NCBI RefSeq assembly: GCF_029689925.1
Contig: NZ_CP121445.1
Span: 5,824,501 to 5,888,500, forward strand
Direction: 5' to 3'
Length of the DNA: 64,000 bases
DNA from: Anaerocolumna sp. AGMB13025
GTDB taxonomy: Bacteria > Bacillota > Clostridia > Lachnospirales > Lachnospiraceae
Shown: piece after piece, positions 26,183 through 35,472 of the stretch
How positions within the stretch are numbered: the first letter of the stretch is position 1
Layout of the letters: every line of letters begins with the position of its first letter
Translations under genes and position numbers: made by a program
The notes under the pieces: model-generated
What the model saw: the letters and a program-made list of their open reading frames with translations, nothing else
What the model was told of the DNA's origin: nothing
Databases searched by the model: none

Positions 26183-26448
26183 AGTTTAGACGCCTGCTAC
26201 GGCTCACTCCCCTGCTAAAAACAGCAGTTCTCTAAACAATAACTCGCGATGCAATACACGCAAAACGCAAAAGCATCATTTGGCGCTACAATTCACCGGT
26301 TTTCTGTGACAATACCCTGACAAAAAAATGTCACGTTTATCAGCAGTTAACAGCAAAAAATCAACTTATATAACATCTATCTGCAAAATTTATCTTTAAA
26401 ATTTTTCTCTAAAATTTTTCTTGCAAATGACCGGATTCCGAGTTATTA

Positions 26449-26461
26449 TGAACTTAGTTCA
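26449..26461. promoter_or_regulatory. TetR operator before tetR gene
   Basis: Palindrome TGAAC TTA GTTCA 16 bases before the TetR start. An equivalent site with the same arms and spacing lies before the efflux gene (27082-27094). Confidence 0.8.
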
Positions 26462-26476
26462 CAAAAGGATGGATCT

Positions 26477-27037
26477 ATGCCAAAGATATATGACGATTTA
26501 AGAGAAACCATTTTAATAAAGGCTAAAAAAATCATTGTCTCAAAGGGCTACAGTAAGCTTAATATGCGGGAAGTCGCCAAAGACTGCGGTATTGCAGTGG
26601 GCACAATCTACAATTATTTTCCGACGAAGGACAGCTTAATGTCTGAGTTAATGTACCGGTACTGGCTGGAATTCATTGATGCCATCAAACAGGCACAGCA
26701 GGAAAACCACGAATTGTTTGTAACGTTTCGAAGAATTTATGAACTTTTGGATTCTTTTTTGGATACCTTTAAGGATACCTGGCTAAAGCTAAACGGTACG
26801 GAAAAAGGAATGACAAAAGAACATCACAAACAAAAGCAGGAAGTAGTGGATTTATTCGCAGATATTCTGGAAGCAGCTATTAAAAAGTATAAGGATAATA
26901 ATTTTAGTTCTGCAAAACCAGAAATCAATGACCGTGAACTGGCAAGCTTTATTGTCCAGAATTTCATGCTGATTGCACAGATGAAGCAGTTTGAATATGA
27001 TACCTTTGAGAAGATTTTAAAGAGTTATTTTCTGTAG
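26477..27037 (+). CDS. TetR family transcriptional repressor
   Basis: 186 residues. The N-terminal DNA-binding domain (about 8-50) has LNMREVAKDCGIAVGTIYNYFPTKDSLM, an excellent TetR helix-turn-helix. The remaining helical domain would bind a drug or metabolite. ATG is preceded by AAGGA. It is followed 70 bases later by a 14-TM efflux gene, and the same TGAAC-N3-GTTCA palindrome lies before each, so it is likely an autorepressor and repressor of the pump. The AT-rich 290 bases upstream hold no gene. Confidence 0.92.
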   Translation: MPKIYDDLRETILIKAKKIIVSKGYSKLNMREVAKDCGIAVGTIYNYFPTKDSLMSELMYRYWLEFIDAIKQAQQENHELFVTFRRIYELLDSFLDTFKDTWLKLNGTEKGMTKEHHKQKQEVVDLFADILEAAIKKYKDNNFSSAKPEINDRELASFIVQNFMLIAQMKQFEYDTFEKILKSYFL

Positions 27038-27081
27038 CAAAAAAATGCGGAAGATGTCCTGATTATTTTTTGCATTTTAAA

Positions 27082-27094
27082 TGAACAATGTTCA
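27082..27094. promoter_or_regulatory. TetR operator before the efflux gene
   Basis: TGAAC AAT GTTCA lies immediately before the ribosome site (AAGGAG 27097-27102) of the pump. The arms match the site at 26449-26461. Confidence 0.8.
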
Positions 27095-27107
27095 GAAAGG
27101 AGATTTT

Positions 27108-28757
27108 ATGGAACAAAAAAAACATACTGCGTTGATTCTAATTTTATTTTTACTTGGCATTTTCATGGGAGCAATTGATAATGGGATTGTATCCCCTGCC
27201 AGAGAGATTATTCAGAATAGCTTTTCCGTATCAAAAGCTACGGGTGCCTGGATGATAACCATCTACACTTTAGTTTATGCAGTTTCTATGCCCATCAGTT
27301 CTAAATTGTCCGATACGATTGGCAGAAAGAAAATGTATATCTTTGGGATTGCTGTTTTTGGAATTGGTTCTACCCTTTGCGGTCTCAGTAACTTCTACGG
27401 CAATTTTGCTTTTTTCCTTACTGCCAGGGTGATTCAGGCAATTGGGGCAGGCGGTATCCTTCCCATCGCAACTACCGTAATCGGTCAATCTTTTCCTCCT
27501 GAAAAGCGGGGCACTGCCCTTGGTATGGTAGGCGCGGTGTACGGAGTGGCTACTATTGTCGGCCCAACCCTTGGAAGTACCATTATTGATATAGCAGGGA
27601 AGGTTCACTGGGGTTTTATCTTCTTTATCAATGTGCCTATATGCCTTATTACCTTGTTTTTCTCACGGGTAATGGAAGAATCCAAAATGAAAGTTAAAAA
27701 TAAGCTGGATGTCTTGGGTGCTGCCATCCTGGGTACTATGATCGCAAGTTTATTGTATGCTCTAACGAATATGGATTTCTTTGATTTCGTAAACAGTATT
27801 GGGAGTCTTAAAGTTTATCCCTTCCTGCTCGTTTTCCTGATATTAATACCTTTATTTATTCTAGTGGAAAAAAGAGCTGCCGATCCGGTTCTGTCCATCC
27901 GTTACTTTAAGAACCGGCAAATCCTGACTATTTTTATTATTGCCTTTATCGTAGGAATCGGTATGATGGGAATGGTGTTCATGCCTCAGTTTGCTGAAAA
28001 TACTCTGAAATTAAAGACGGGTTCCGGCGGTTATCTGATTACCCTGCTGGCAGTATTTTCAGGGGTAGCCTCTCCCCTTAGCGGCAAACTTCTTGATAAG
28101 AAAGGAGCTAAGCTTGTACTGATTGTAGGATTTCTCTTCACGGCTTCCGGTACTCTGGTATTAGGATTAATAGCTGCAAAGGCCCTTACTCTGCTCTCTG
28201 TCTTACTTGGACTTATGCTAATGGGCTTTGGTGTGGGATTTACCATGGGACCTCCCCTTAATTACCTGATTCTTGGAGCAGTCAGGGAAGAAGAAGGCGC
28301 TACCGCACTGGCCACCATGTCTTTGGTACGCTCTATTGGGGTAACAATCTCTCCTAGCTTTATGATTGGCTTTATCGTAGAAGCAGGTAAGAATATTCAG
28401 ACGGATTTAATGGAGACCTTACAGACCGGTTTTACAAAAGCCGGCGGTGGGAATATGGTGGCAGCTATGGGTTCTAATGGCTCTACGGGCAGTAAGAATC
28501 TATTCGCAACTTTGCAGAATGCTGATGTAACTACTATTGTCAGCCAATTAACCGATATCTTTAAACAGATCCTTCCGGCAAAGGTACAGCCTTATGTATT
28601 ACCTGCACTTACTAATATGTCCGCTGAGATTGAGAAAACCTTTCAGCATGCTTTGAATCTGGGGTATACGCATATGTTTATGGCTTCGGCTATTATTGCC
28701 GGGATTGGGATTGTTGTTTCTTTTACTTTGAGGGGGAAACGGGTGAGGGTTGAATAG
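27108..28757 (+). CDS. MFS drug exporter, 14-TM DHA2 (EmrB/QacA) type
   Basis: 549-residue inner-membrane antiporter. Many helices are visible; motif A-like SSKLSDTIGRKKMYIFG follows TM2, and motif C-like AVYGVATIVGPTLGSTI is in TM5. This is the DHA2 pattern. A polar loop (about 440-520, with poly Gly/Ser) separates the last two helices. ATG 27108 with AAGGAG five bases before is preferred over an upstream in-frame ATG at 27081, which lies across the operator. A TetR gene precedes it and shares its operator. Drug range cannot be predicted. A terminator follows. Confidence 0.92.
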   Translation: MEQKKHTALILILFLLGIFMGAIDNGIVSPAREIIQNSFSVSKATGAWMITIYTLVYAVSMPISSKLSDTIGRKKMYIFGIAVFGIGSTLCGLSNFYGNFAFFLTARVIQAIGAGGILPIATTVIGQSFPPEKRGTALGMVGAVYGVATIVGPTLGSTIIDIAGKVHWGFIFFINVPICLITLFFSRVMEESKMKVKNKLDVLGAAILGTMIASLLYALTNMDFFDFVNSIGSLKVYPFLLVFLILIPLFILVEKRAADPVLSIRYFKNRQILTIFIIAFIVGIGMMGMVFMPQFAENTLKLKTGSGGYLITLLAVFSGVASPLSGKLLDKKGAKLVLIVGFLFTASGTLVLGLIAAKALTLLSVLLGLMLMGFGVGFTMGPPLNYLILGAVREEEGATALATMSLVRSIGVTISPSFMIGFIVEAGKNIQTDLMETLQTGFTKAGGGNMVAAMGSNGSTGSKNLFATLQNADVTTIVSQLTDIFKQILPAKVQPYVLPALTNMSAEIEKTFQHALNLGYTHMFMASAIIAGIGIVVSFTLRGKRVRVE

Positions 28758-28778
28758 GCTTTTAATATTCTATATGAA

Positions 28779-28818
28779 CTCAGGCAGTCCTTCTTTTATG
28801 GGCTGCCTGAGCTTTTTC
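28779..28818 (+). terminator. Rho-independent terminator after the efflux gene
   Basis: CTCAGGCAG pairs with CTGCCTGAG (with additional CC/GG pairing) around an 11-base loop, then CTTTTTC. It also lies at the end of the convergent ABC permease gene. Confidence 0.85.
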
Positions 28819-28860
28819 AGTTACTTTTTTGGGTCAAATAACCTTTTTGCAGCTATTGAA

Positions 28861-29673
28861 TTATCGGTCTTTTTGACCTGCTCTTAGGAATATACCGGTT
28901 GGTTTTCGCTTTTTCCGTCCGGAAGCTTCCTCGGGTAATTTTGCCAGCAGCACGATTATGGCTGCCAGTAAAAGCATGAAAGCTAATGCTAGTATGGATA
29001 AAAAAAGATTCCCTGACTCGGAAGTGTTCATGAAAGTTCTCGTATCAAACCCCATAACTGTCAGCCCTGCAAGGATAGGATAAAGACTGCGCAGGGTAAC
29101 CTGTTTCATAAACATGGCACTATACCCAAATAAGAAAGCTGCGATAACACCGCCCAGATACCTTCCCGGTTTCCTGCTTGTAAAAGCAATAATGGGCAAA
29201 ATAGCAATGTATGTAAACACTGCTGCTCCTATCATCTGAAAGAACCCGGTAAACAAAACAGTCGCATTAAGCCCGGCAATACCGCATATCAACCCGACAA
29301 CCAGTGTCACCGCATAACTATAAATCCCAAACAGAACACTTAAAATCCCCATTGTCAGAAGTTTTCCGCAAAGCAGGTGTTTCATGCTAATTGGTATAGG
29401 TAAAATGCTTTTCAGTGTGTTATCGGTGTATTCCCGGTTAATAAGATATCCTCCAATCAGCGTGAAAACAACCGGCATAAAAATCGTTGTACCATTCCAT
29501 ATAGCACTGCTAAAGAGAGAGGAAAATACAAAATTTCCTGTTACAGTCTCTGGAGTCGCAACTGCCTGGGTAAATACAGACAAAATGGCAGGAAGTGTCA
29601 TACCGATCAGACCTATGAGAAGAATATGAAATCTCTTTAATTTCAAGAACTCGGTTTGTATAATACGAAACAT
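28861..29673 (-). CDS. ABC-2 type permease, first of two (peptide antibiotic exporter type)
   Basis: 270-residue membrane protein with about six hydrophobic segments, including one at 18-38 and a last one around 225-248 (LFLSILALAFMLLLAAIIVLL). The stretch GGYLINREYTDNTLKSILPIPISMKHLLCGK is the family-typical cytoplasmic loop before TM3. It is the last gene of an operon with an ATPase and a second permease, and both permeases are similar in length. Genes of this type form lantibiotic or bacitracin exporters (LanFEG/BcrAB type). The C-terminal tail is basic. Specific substrate unknown. Confidence 0.85.
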   Translation of the reverse strand: MFRIIQTEFLKLKRFHILLIGLIGMTLPAILSVFTQAVATPETVTGNFVFSSLFSSAIWNGTTIFMPVVFTLIGGYLINREYTDNTLKSILPIPISMKHLLCGKLLTMGILSVLFGIYSYAVTLVVGLICGIAGLNATVLFTGFFQMIGAAVFTYIAILPIIAFTSRKPGRYLGGVIAAFLFGYSAMFMKQVTLRSLYPILAGLTVMGFDTRTFMNTSESGNLFLSILALAFMLLLAAIIVLLAKLPEEASGRKKRKPTGIFLRAGQKDR

Positions 29674-29689
29674 AAAAATACCCCCTTCC

Positions 29690-30472
29690 TCAAATTTCTC
29701 TGCGCTGGTAGATGCGGGTCATCAGGAAAATACAAACTGCTGCCTCCATTAAAAGCACCCCGAAACATACCGGCGCTGACACAAAATAATGGCTGAAACG
29801 GCTATAAAACTCCATTTGTATTTCACCTTCAGGTATGTAAAACTGGTACAGCCACCGAAAAATCATAGGAACAGGCATAAGGGTTCCGGCATTCATCCCA
29901 AGAGGCTGCATCATAATCGCATCACTGAAATGCATCACATAATTTAGCAAGGTGTAAAAGAATACAATAATCACAGAGAGAATATAACTTTTATTAAACC
30001 ATACGACCAATACCACACAGGGAAGTGCTGCGGCCCACATAAGTACTCCAGTAGATGCAGTAAGTAAAAGCTGAACAGCAAAATTTTTCAACGGAATATT
30101 TTGAGCAACAGCAATTACTGTACTGACTGCAAAGCCCATTACTTGAAATACAATCGAAAAAATCAGCAAAACCAGCAGCTTTACAAGAACCAACTGATTT
30201 CTTGATACCGGTATACTCAGCAGATTTTTAAAGGTGTCATTGTCCTGTTCTAGAAAAAACAGACTTGCTGCCAAAATAATTAGCAAAGGCATCAAAAGCA
30301 AAAAGGCGTTATCCTCCCTAACTCCAGATTGTATACTTGCAAAATTGGAGTCGGCCAATAATACGGAATTGAAAAGAGGAAAAATGATAGCTGCCGAGAT
30401 TCCAAAGAAAAATATTTTCTTTCGTTTGAATTTCTTAAATTCACTTAGAAGCAGGTTATGCAATGCCCTCAC
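29690..30472 (-). CDS. ABC-2 type permease, second of two
   Basis: 260 residues with about six helices (22-40, 55-73, 100-125, 133-155, 160-180, 230-250). It contains FFLEQDNDTFKNLLSIPVSRNQLVLVKLLVLLIF, matching the loop seen in the companion permease, so the two are paralogues. Its start overlaps the end of the ATPase gene by 17 bases, and its stop is 16 bases before the companion, indicating tight coupling. Probably one half of a heterodimeric peptide exporter. Confidence 0.85.
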   Translation of the reverse strand: MRALHNLLLSEFKKFKRKKIFFFGISAAIIFPLFNSVLLADSNFASIQSGVREDNAFLLLMPLLIILAASLFFLEQDNDTFKNLLSIPVSRNQLVLVKLLVLLIFSIVFQVMGFAVSTVIAVAQNIPLKNFAVQLLLTASTGVLMWAAALPCVVLVVWFNKSYILSVIIVFFYTLLNYVMHFSDAIMMQPLGMNAGTLMPVPMIFRWLYQFYIPEGEIQMEFYSRFSHYFVSAPVCFGVLLMEAAVCIFLMTRIYQRREI

Positions 30473-31379
30473 CTCCGGTTATACGCTTAAAGTAATCTTC
30501 CAAAGTTTCTTCACAGGTGTGAGCTTCGGATACCTCCAATCCATTTTCGACAAAAGCACGGTTAAGGGCTGCTACAGAAAATTTGTTATCATATAGACGC
30601 AGACTGCAATCATTTTCCACCGTAAAGTTTTTTGCTCCAAAGGTTCTCTCCAGGATTCTGGCAGCCTGTGCTGTATTAGAAACAAGAAAATGAATGTATT
30701 TTCCGTTCTTTCTCTCAAGCCCTGCAAGACTTTCTTCTTCCAGTAGTACCCCATGGTCAATAATACCGATGTCATCCACCAAAAGTGCTATTTCTGAAAG
30801 AATATGACTAGAAATTAGAATTGTTTTTCCTCTTGTGCTGCACAATCCCCGAATAAATGAGCGCACCTCAGCAATGCCTATTGGGTCAAGACCATTAATT
30901 GGCTCATCCAATATTAACAGTTCCGGATCATGCATAATAGCTAGGGCAATTGCTAAACGCTGCTTCATGCCAAGAGAGTATTGAGAGAACAGCTTTTTAT
31001 CGCCGTAAGGGAGCCCCACAACTTCCAAGGCATCCAGGACGGCGGTACGCTTAGAAACACCTCGCAGTCCTGCAAAAATTTTCAGATTTTCCGTGCCGGT
31101 CAGGTTAGGATAAAACCCGGGTGCTTCGATTAAGCTACCGATGCGGGGCAGGACTTTCTTTTCATTTCCCTGAATACTTTTTCCAAAGATTTGGACTTCT
31201 CCGGAAGTAGGCCTCGTCAGATTTAAGAGCATTTTCATGGTCGTGGTTTTTCCTGCACCATTTCTGCCGAGCAAACCGTAGATACGCCCTTTTTTTACGT
31301 GGATATTCAGGCTGGCAACACTTTTTTGTTCGCCATATTGTTTGGTTAAATTTTTAGTTTCAATGATAAAATCACTCAA
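30456..31379 (-). CDS. ABC transporter ATPase, BcrA/LanF type
   Basis: 307 residues. Walker A GRNGAGKTT near 38-46, signature YSLGMKQRL near 135, Walker B LLILDEPINGLD. The 80-residue C-terminal domain (about 220-300) with VSEAHTCEETLEDYFKRITGG resembles lantibiotic/bacitracin ABC ATPases. The stop overlaps the next permease by 17 bases. The four 11-bp direct repeats upstream (31424-31467) are probably a response-regulator site. The gene heads an exporter operon whose regulatory two-component system is directly upstream on the same strand. Confidence 0.92.
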   Translation of the reverse strand: MSDFIIETKNLTKQYGEQKSVASLNIHVKKGRIYGLLGRNGAGKTTTMKMLLNLTRPTSGEVQIFGKSIQGNEKKVLPRIGSLIEAPGFYPNLTGTENLKIFAGLRGVSKRTAVLDALEVVGLPYGDKKLFSQYSLGMKQRLAIALAIMHDPELLILDEPINGLDPIGIAEVRSFIRGLCSTRGKTILISSHILSEIALLVDDIGIIDHGVLLEEESLAGLERKNGKYIHFLVSNTAQAARILERTFGAKNFTVENDCSLRLYDNKFSVAALNRAFVENGLEVSEAHTCEETLEDYFKRITGGEGIA

Positions 31380-31423
31380 ATGAAGAACCTCCTTTTCTTT
31401 CTGAAATCAGATTATCATGTCAG

Positions 31424-31467
31424 CCTTGCATTAACCTTGCCATAACCTTGCGTTAACCTTGCATTTG
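31424..31467 (-). promoter_or_regulatory. Four contiguous 11-bp direct repeats upstream of the exporter operon
   Basis: On the plus strand, CCTTGCATTAA, CCTTGCCATAA, CCTTGCGTTAA and CCTTGCATTTG are head to tail (31424-31434, 31435-31445, 31446-31456, 31457-31467). On the promoter strand each reads TTAANGCAAGG. The 11-bp period puts copies on one DNA face, as for OmpR-family regulators. It lies 44 bases before the ATPase start and is a likely site for the regulator at 32478. Confidence 0.8.
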
Positions 31468-31518
31468 AAGGATAAAGTATCAGTTTACTACACTTTCGCG
31501 TTTGAGAACTTACCTATC

Positions 31519-31549
31519 AAAAAAAATCCCTGTCTATCGACAGGGGGTT
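31519..31549 (-). terminator. Rho-independent terminator after the sensor kinase
   Basis: CCCTGTC pairs with GACAGGG around TATC; on the minus strand a U-run (TTTTTTTT) follows. It separates the two-component genes from the exporter genes, which then have their own promoter. Confidence 0.88.
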
Positions 31550-31550
31550 T

Positions 31551-32474
31551 TCAATCATCCAAAGGAAAGAAGACAGTAAAAATGGTATATTGGTTTGGTT
31601 CACTTTGTACCTTAATACGACCGTTCATTTTTTTTGCCAACTGCTGTACAATAGCAAGCCCTAAGCCACTTCCCTTATGAGAACGGCCTTTATCGCATTT
31701 ATATAATCTGTCAAAGATGTATTTAAGATCTGATTTATCAATGCCAATTCCATTATCCTCTACAGAAATTTTAATTTCAGAATTTACTTGGGACATATCA
31801 ATCCTGATTTGGGTAGCCTGACTATGGGTCATAACATTCTGAACAAAATTGTTCATGATGCGTGCATATCCGTCTATATCTACTTTTACCGGTAATGGCT
31901 TTTCGGGAAGCTCAATCTCATAATTCAGATTTTTCTCTTCAAAAATGGGAATCCAGTCTTTTAAAATATTCCGTGTCAATTCCGAAAGTTCCACCGATGC
32001 AATAGATAAAGAAAATTCACTGGAGTTTAGCTTAAACCAGTCAAACAAAGTATCAATATAATCCTTCAAATCATGGGCTTTTTTTCTTGCAATAACAAGA
32101 TAATCTTCACGGGTCTTTCCGGTGACAACCCCTCTATGAACAGCATCCAAGTAACCCAGCAGAGTCGTAAGAGGTGTTCTTACGTCGTGAGATAGACTGG
32201 TCATTAACTGACGATTGGCTTCGTTCGCAGCCCTTAGTTGTAAAAGCTGCTCTTCATAAGAATAAACAATTTCATTCATTTTAAATGAAAGCTCGGCCGT
32301 CAATTCATTCTCTGCTACAAGGATTTTTCGATTACCATTTCCGGACTGGATATCCTCAAGGGTCTCGGTCATATCCTTAAGCTGTCGTTTTACACTGATT
32401 AGTTTGGTGAAACACACTATGCTAAACAGAAGCGCAATACCAAACAATAGGGCTAAGACCACATTCCAAAGCAT
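31551..32474 (-). CDS. Sensor histidine kinase, intramembrane-type with one TM helix
   Basis: 307 residues. A single hydrophobic helix (about 3-25) anchors it; there is no extracytoplasmic sensor domain, so the signal may come through the exporter or membrane. A HAMP-like linker is followed by the H box SLSHDVRTPLTTLLGYLDAV (H near 95), N box MNNFVQNVMTHS, G1 DNGIGIDK and G2 KGSGLGLAIVQQL. Four bases separate its start from the regulator stop, so they are cotranscribed. Together with the exporter and repeats this is a typical peptide-antibiotic sensing and resistance set. Confidence 0.9.
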   Translation of the reverse strand: MLWNVVLALLFGIALLFSIVCFTKLISVKRQLKDMTETLEDIQSGNGNRKILVAENELTAELSFKMNEIVYSYEEQLLQLRAANEANRQLMTSLSHDVRTPLTTLLGYLDAVHRGVVTGKTREDYLVIARKKAHDLKDYIDTLFDWFKLNSSEFSLSIASVELSELTRNILKDWIPIFEEKNLNYEIELPEKPLPVKVDIDGYARIMNNFVQNVMTHSQATQIRIDMSQVNSEIKISVEDNGIGIDKSDLKYIFDRLYKCDKGRSHKGSGLGLAIVQQLAKKMNGRIKVQSEPNQYTIFTVFFPLDD

Positions 32475-32477
32475 ACC

Positions 32478-33173
32478 CTACACCTCCTTGTTAAAACGAT
32501 ATCCGATGCCTTTTACTGTTTGGATATACAACGGCACCACAGAATCAGGTTCAATCTTTTTTCGGAGTCGGCTAATGATAGCCATAATGTTGCTGTCATC
32601 ATAAACATAAGGCTCACCCCAAACTTCTTCGTAAATCTGCTGCTTGGTTACAATTCTCCCCTGATTTTTAGCGCAAAACAGCAGAACATCAAATTCTTTT
32701 GGCGGTAGTTCAAACGTACCGTTTTGCGTGGTCACGCTTCGATTGTCAAAATCTATAGTCAATCCTTTATAAGTAAGTGGCTGTGTATAATTGCCAGCCG
32801 AATTAAAGCGTGTATATCTGCGAATCAAAGAGATAATCCGGGCAATCAGTTCCTCCATATCAAAGGGCTTGGTCAAATAGTCATCTGCACCGTCTCGCAG
32901 CCCCTGGACTTTTGATATACTGTCATTTTTAGAGGTAAGCATCAAAATAGGTATGCTGCTTTTTGCTCTTATTTTACCCAGGGTCTGAAAACCATCCATT
33001 CCAGGCATCATGACATCCAGGAGTATTAACTGGTAATTGTTTTTTTCAAGCAAGGCAAGTCCGTCTGTACCGGTGTAACAACAATCAGATTCTATTTGCT
33101 CCTTCAATACGCTTTGTTTAATTAAAGCGCATAACTCCTTGTCATCATCAATTACTAAAATATTGTAAGTCAA
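32478..33173 (-). CDS. Response regulator, OmpR family
   Basis: 231 residues. Receiver domain (1-115): acidic residues DDD near 8-10, phosphoacceptor Asp in LILLDVMMPGMDG near 52, LTSKND and YLTKPFD with Lys near 102. The C-terminal winged helix (about 130-228) ends in PLYIQTVKGIGYRFNKEV, the expected OmpR wing. The start is preceded by AAGGAAATTG. First gene of the two-component operon with the kinase at 31551. The 11-bp direct repeats upstream of the ABC operon are its likely sites. Confidence 0.92.
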   Translation of the reverse strand: MTYNILVIDDDKELCALIKQSVLKEQIESDCCYTGTDGLALLEKNNYQLILLDVMMPGMDGFQTLGKIRAKSSIPILMLTSKNDSISKVQGLRDGADDYLTKPFDMEELIARIISLIRRYTRFNSAGNYTQPLTYKGLTIDFDNRSVTTQNGTFELPPKEFDVLLFCAKNQGRIVTKQQIYEEVWGEPYVYDDSNIMAIISRLRKKIEPDSVVPLYIQTVKGIGYRFNKEV

Positions 33174-33552
33174 TTTCCTTCTCCTGTATTTATAAATTAT
33201 TAATTTTTACTTTAGATGAGCTTTATTTTCGTTTCTCAAGCAATTATCATTTTCTCTATATCTTTCTCTTCATTCTTCTCTATCCAAGCTTAACAAAATA
33301 TTGGCTTTATAATCATTGGCCTTATAATCATTGGCTTTACTTGTTAAATCTATTATACGTTTTTATTCTTTAAGTCTCAATAGAATATGGATTATTTTTC
33401 TAATTAGCTTTTGATTTCCTCTTCGATCTGTTTTTGCTTTGCTTTTTGCTCATCTAAACAGCCATCTCTTGTTTCATATATGGCTGTGTCAGGTTTCAGC
33501 TGATTATCACAATAGAATATTGTAATTTCATAAGACCTGACTTATAACTAAT
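33174..33552. other. 380-bp gap with a 15-bp tandem repeat and an inverted repeat
   Basis: ATTGGCTTTATAATC begins at 33300 and 33315, with a degenerate third copy at 33330 (15-bp period). GTCAGGTTT (33488-33496) and AGACCTGAC (33533-33541) can pair around a 36-base loop that includes CAATA/TATTG pairing. No coding frame is seen. Confidence 0.6.
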
Positions 33553-34539
33553 CTACTTGTCTGCATTAAGCATATAAAAATCCTCTGATATTAATCGTTC
33601 TCCCTGAATGAATGGTAGAAATATTTGTTTGCACCATCTATCAAGATTTTTATTAAAAGCTTCTTCCTTACAAAAGTTCAAATGAATTATTATATATAGT
33701 AAAACACTTAATGCAAAATGTGTATCTAGCATAGGAAAGTCAATATCGTAACCAAGTGAACGATAACCACCTGCAATTGCTGCCCTGTTTTCCACTCCGT
33801 TAATGCAACCAAAGAGACCTCCTATATCCATCATCGGATGCGCAAAACCAAAGAGTGAAAAATCTATCGGGACTAAGCCTGACTGTGTTACTAGCATATT
33901 GCTTAATGACAAATCTGAATGAACTGTAATAAATTCATGTGTATCCTTTAATTTCTCACTAATCTTTTCGCAAGCAGCATCTAATATCAATCTATGTTTA
34001 TCTTGTATGTTACTCGCTATTTTTTCATGTGAGAAACAAGTCCTTAATTTCATAAATAGATTAGAATCATATTGTAAAATATTCTCATCAAAAAATCCAA
34101 TTGCAGCCTTATGCATTTTTGCAACCATTTGTCCAATCTCAAAACATAAGTCAGTTGTTACTTCTTCTTTCTTAATGATGTCTCCCGATATCCAATGGAG
34201 CATTGTGGCATATATTCCGTCTGATACTTCAACAACATAAGTATTATCCTTACTTCGAACAGGCATCTGAACATTCCTTCCATTTTTGCGAAGATGCTCT
34301 AAAAAAGCAATTTCTGCGCAGCGCAATTGCTTTATATTTATGTCCACATATTGATTAATCGCTTGAAATGTATCTGCTGATTTATGTATTCTTAATAAGT
34401 ACTCTCCATTTATTTTTAAGGTAAGATTTTCATTGTGGCGTATAAATTCTACTGTTTTATCTTGAACGCCAAACTTATTCAGCGCTTCAATAATTAAATT
34501 GTTATCTTTTAAATCTTCAGTATTCTTACTCTTTTCCAT
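33553..34539 (-). CDS. Aminoglycoside/choline kinase-like phosphotransferase (APH family)
   Basis: 328-residue cytoplasmic kinase-like protein. The catalytic HSDLSLSN (Brenner-type HxDxxxxN) is near 205-213 and PIDFSLFGFA follows as the Mg-binding DFG equivalent. The N-lobe contains RIHKSADTFQ and the hinge WISGDII. Members phosphorylate small hydroxylated molecules, and many are not resistance genes. It lies downstream of two nucleotidyltransferase genes and a RloA-type ATPase on the same strand. Part of this gene is duplicated as a decayed copy at 38204-38488. The substrate is unknown. Confidence 0.85.
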   Translation of the reverse strand: MEKSKNTEDLKDNNLIIEALNKFGVQDKTVEFIRHNENLTLKINGEYLLRIHKSADTFQAINQYVDINIKQLRCAEIAFLEHLRKNGRNVQMPVRSKDNTYVVEVSDGIYATMLHWISGDIIKKEEVTTDLCFEIGQMVAKMHKAAIGFFDENILQYDSNLFMKLRTCFSHEKIASNIQDKHRLILDAACEKISEKLKDTHEFITVHSDLSLSNMLVTQSGLVPIDFSLFGFAHPMMDIGGLFGCINGVENRAAIAGGYRSLGYDIDFPMLDTHFALSVLLYIIIHLNFCKEEAFNKNLDRWCKQIFLPFIQGERLISEDFYMLNADK

Positions 34540-34710
34540 AAGCTTCTCCTAAGATTATTTTAGTAACCTTGATATTAATAATAGCTTGTAATAGTAAAAT
34601 ATAAACATTCTTTCTTATAAATTTTTACTTTCCGTTGATTCGCTCAATAACTTTATCTTGCATCACTTCATATAAGTATAAATCAAAATGCATAATCTCT
34701 CGGTTAATCA

Positions 34711-35472
34711 TTAGAAAATTAAGTTTAAAAACAGCTTGTCAAAGGTATCCCATTCCCTTTTACGATCATCTTCTAACCCAGTTACATATGTTTTATATTC
34801 AGAAAGTTCTTTTTCTATATACTGATTAAGAATATCAATCCTTTGTCCTTTACCGATTTCAGGAGTGTTGGCTTTCACTTCAAGAAGCTCCTGTATTACC
34901 TGTTCAATCTCATGGGGTAATTCCTGTTTCATTAATTCTGAAAATAATACAGGTGGCGGTGATATATGTTCCTTAATATATTTACAAGCAAGCAGTGGAC
35001 GTATCACATAAAAGTATTTTTTATATTTCACTTTATCCTCTTGTAGATACTCTAAAAAATTGCCATTTGCTGTACCATAATAATGATACAAAGATGATTT
35101 TATTGAAAAATAATCCTTAGCTTCTGTATAGATCGCCTGCCATTCTTTTGTTGTTCGATATACGATTGGAGAATTGCTCCATTCAAATAAGGTTGCATTG
35201 GATTTATGAAAATGCTGCAAAGTTTTCTTCAAATCCCAACCATTGATATCAAGGACTTCATCCAATTGCCATTCAATTACATCTCGTTGGGGGTTCAATG
35301 CTAGGTAAGCTTCTTTTTTTCGTACATAAATAAAGCGTACATCATAATCGCTATCCGGAGAGGCAAACCCCCAGGCCCTGCTTCCTGATTCTACCGCATG
35401 TAATATTTTCACATGTTCTTTCTCTTCTATTTCATTAAGCTTCTCATCAATAATCTTCTCAATCTGATTCAT
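34711..35472 (-). CDS. Predicted nucleotidyltransferase, YcgL/RlaP type (Pol-beta superfamily)
   Basis: 253 residues. The Pol-beta minimal nucleotidyltransferase signature is GSRAWGFASPDSDYDVRF (GSx followed by DxD) near 30-48, with a later basic helix region. This is the COG3541-type family sometimes linked to RNA ligases or RNA repair; no ligase is adjacent here. The start overlaps the stop of the next nucleotidyltransferase by four bases (35469-35472), so the two are translationally coupled paralogues of different length. Possible roles are RNA 3'-end modification or nucleotidylation of a protein target; neither is demonstrated. Confidence 0.82.
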   Translation of the reverse strand: MNQIEKIIDEKLNEIEEKEHVKILHAVESGSRAWGFASPDSDYDVRFIYVRKKEAYLALNPQRDVIEWQLDEVLDINGWDLKKTLQHFHKSNATLFEWSNSPIVYRTTKEWQAIYTEAKDYFSIKSSLYHYYGTANGNFLEYLQEDKVKYKKYFYVIRPLLACKYIKEHISPPPVLFSELMKQELPHEIEQVIQELLEVKANTPEIGKGQRIDILNQYIEKELSEYKTYVTGLEDDRKREWDTFDKLFLNLIF

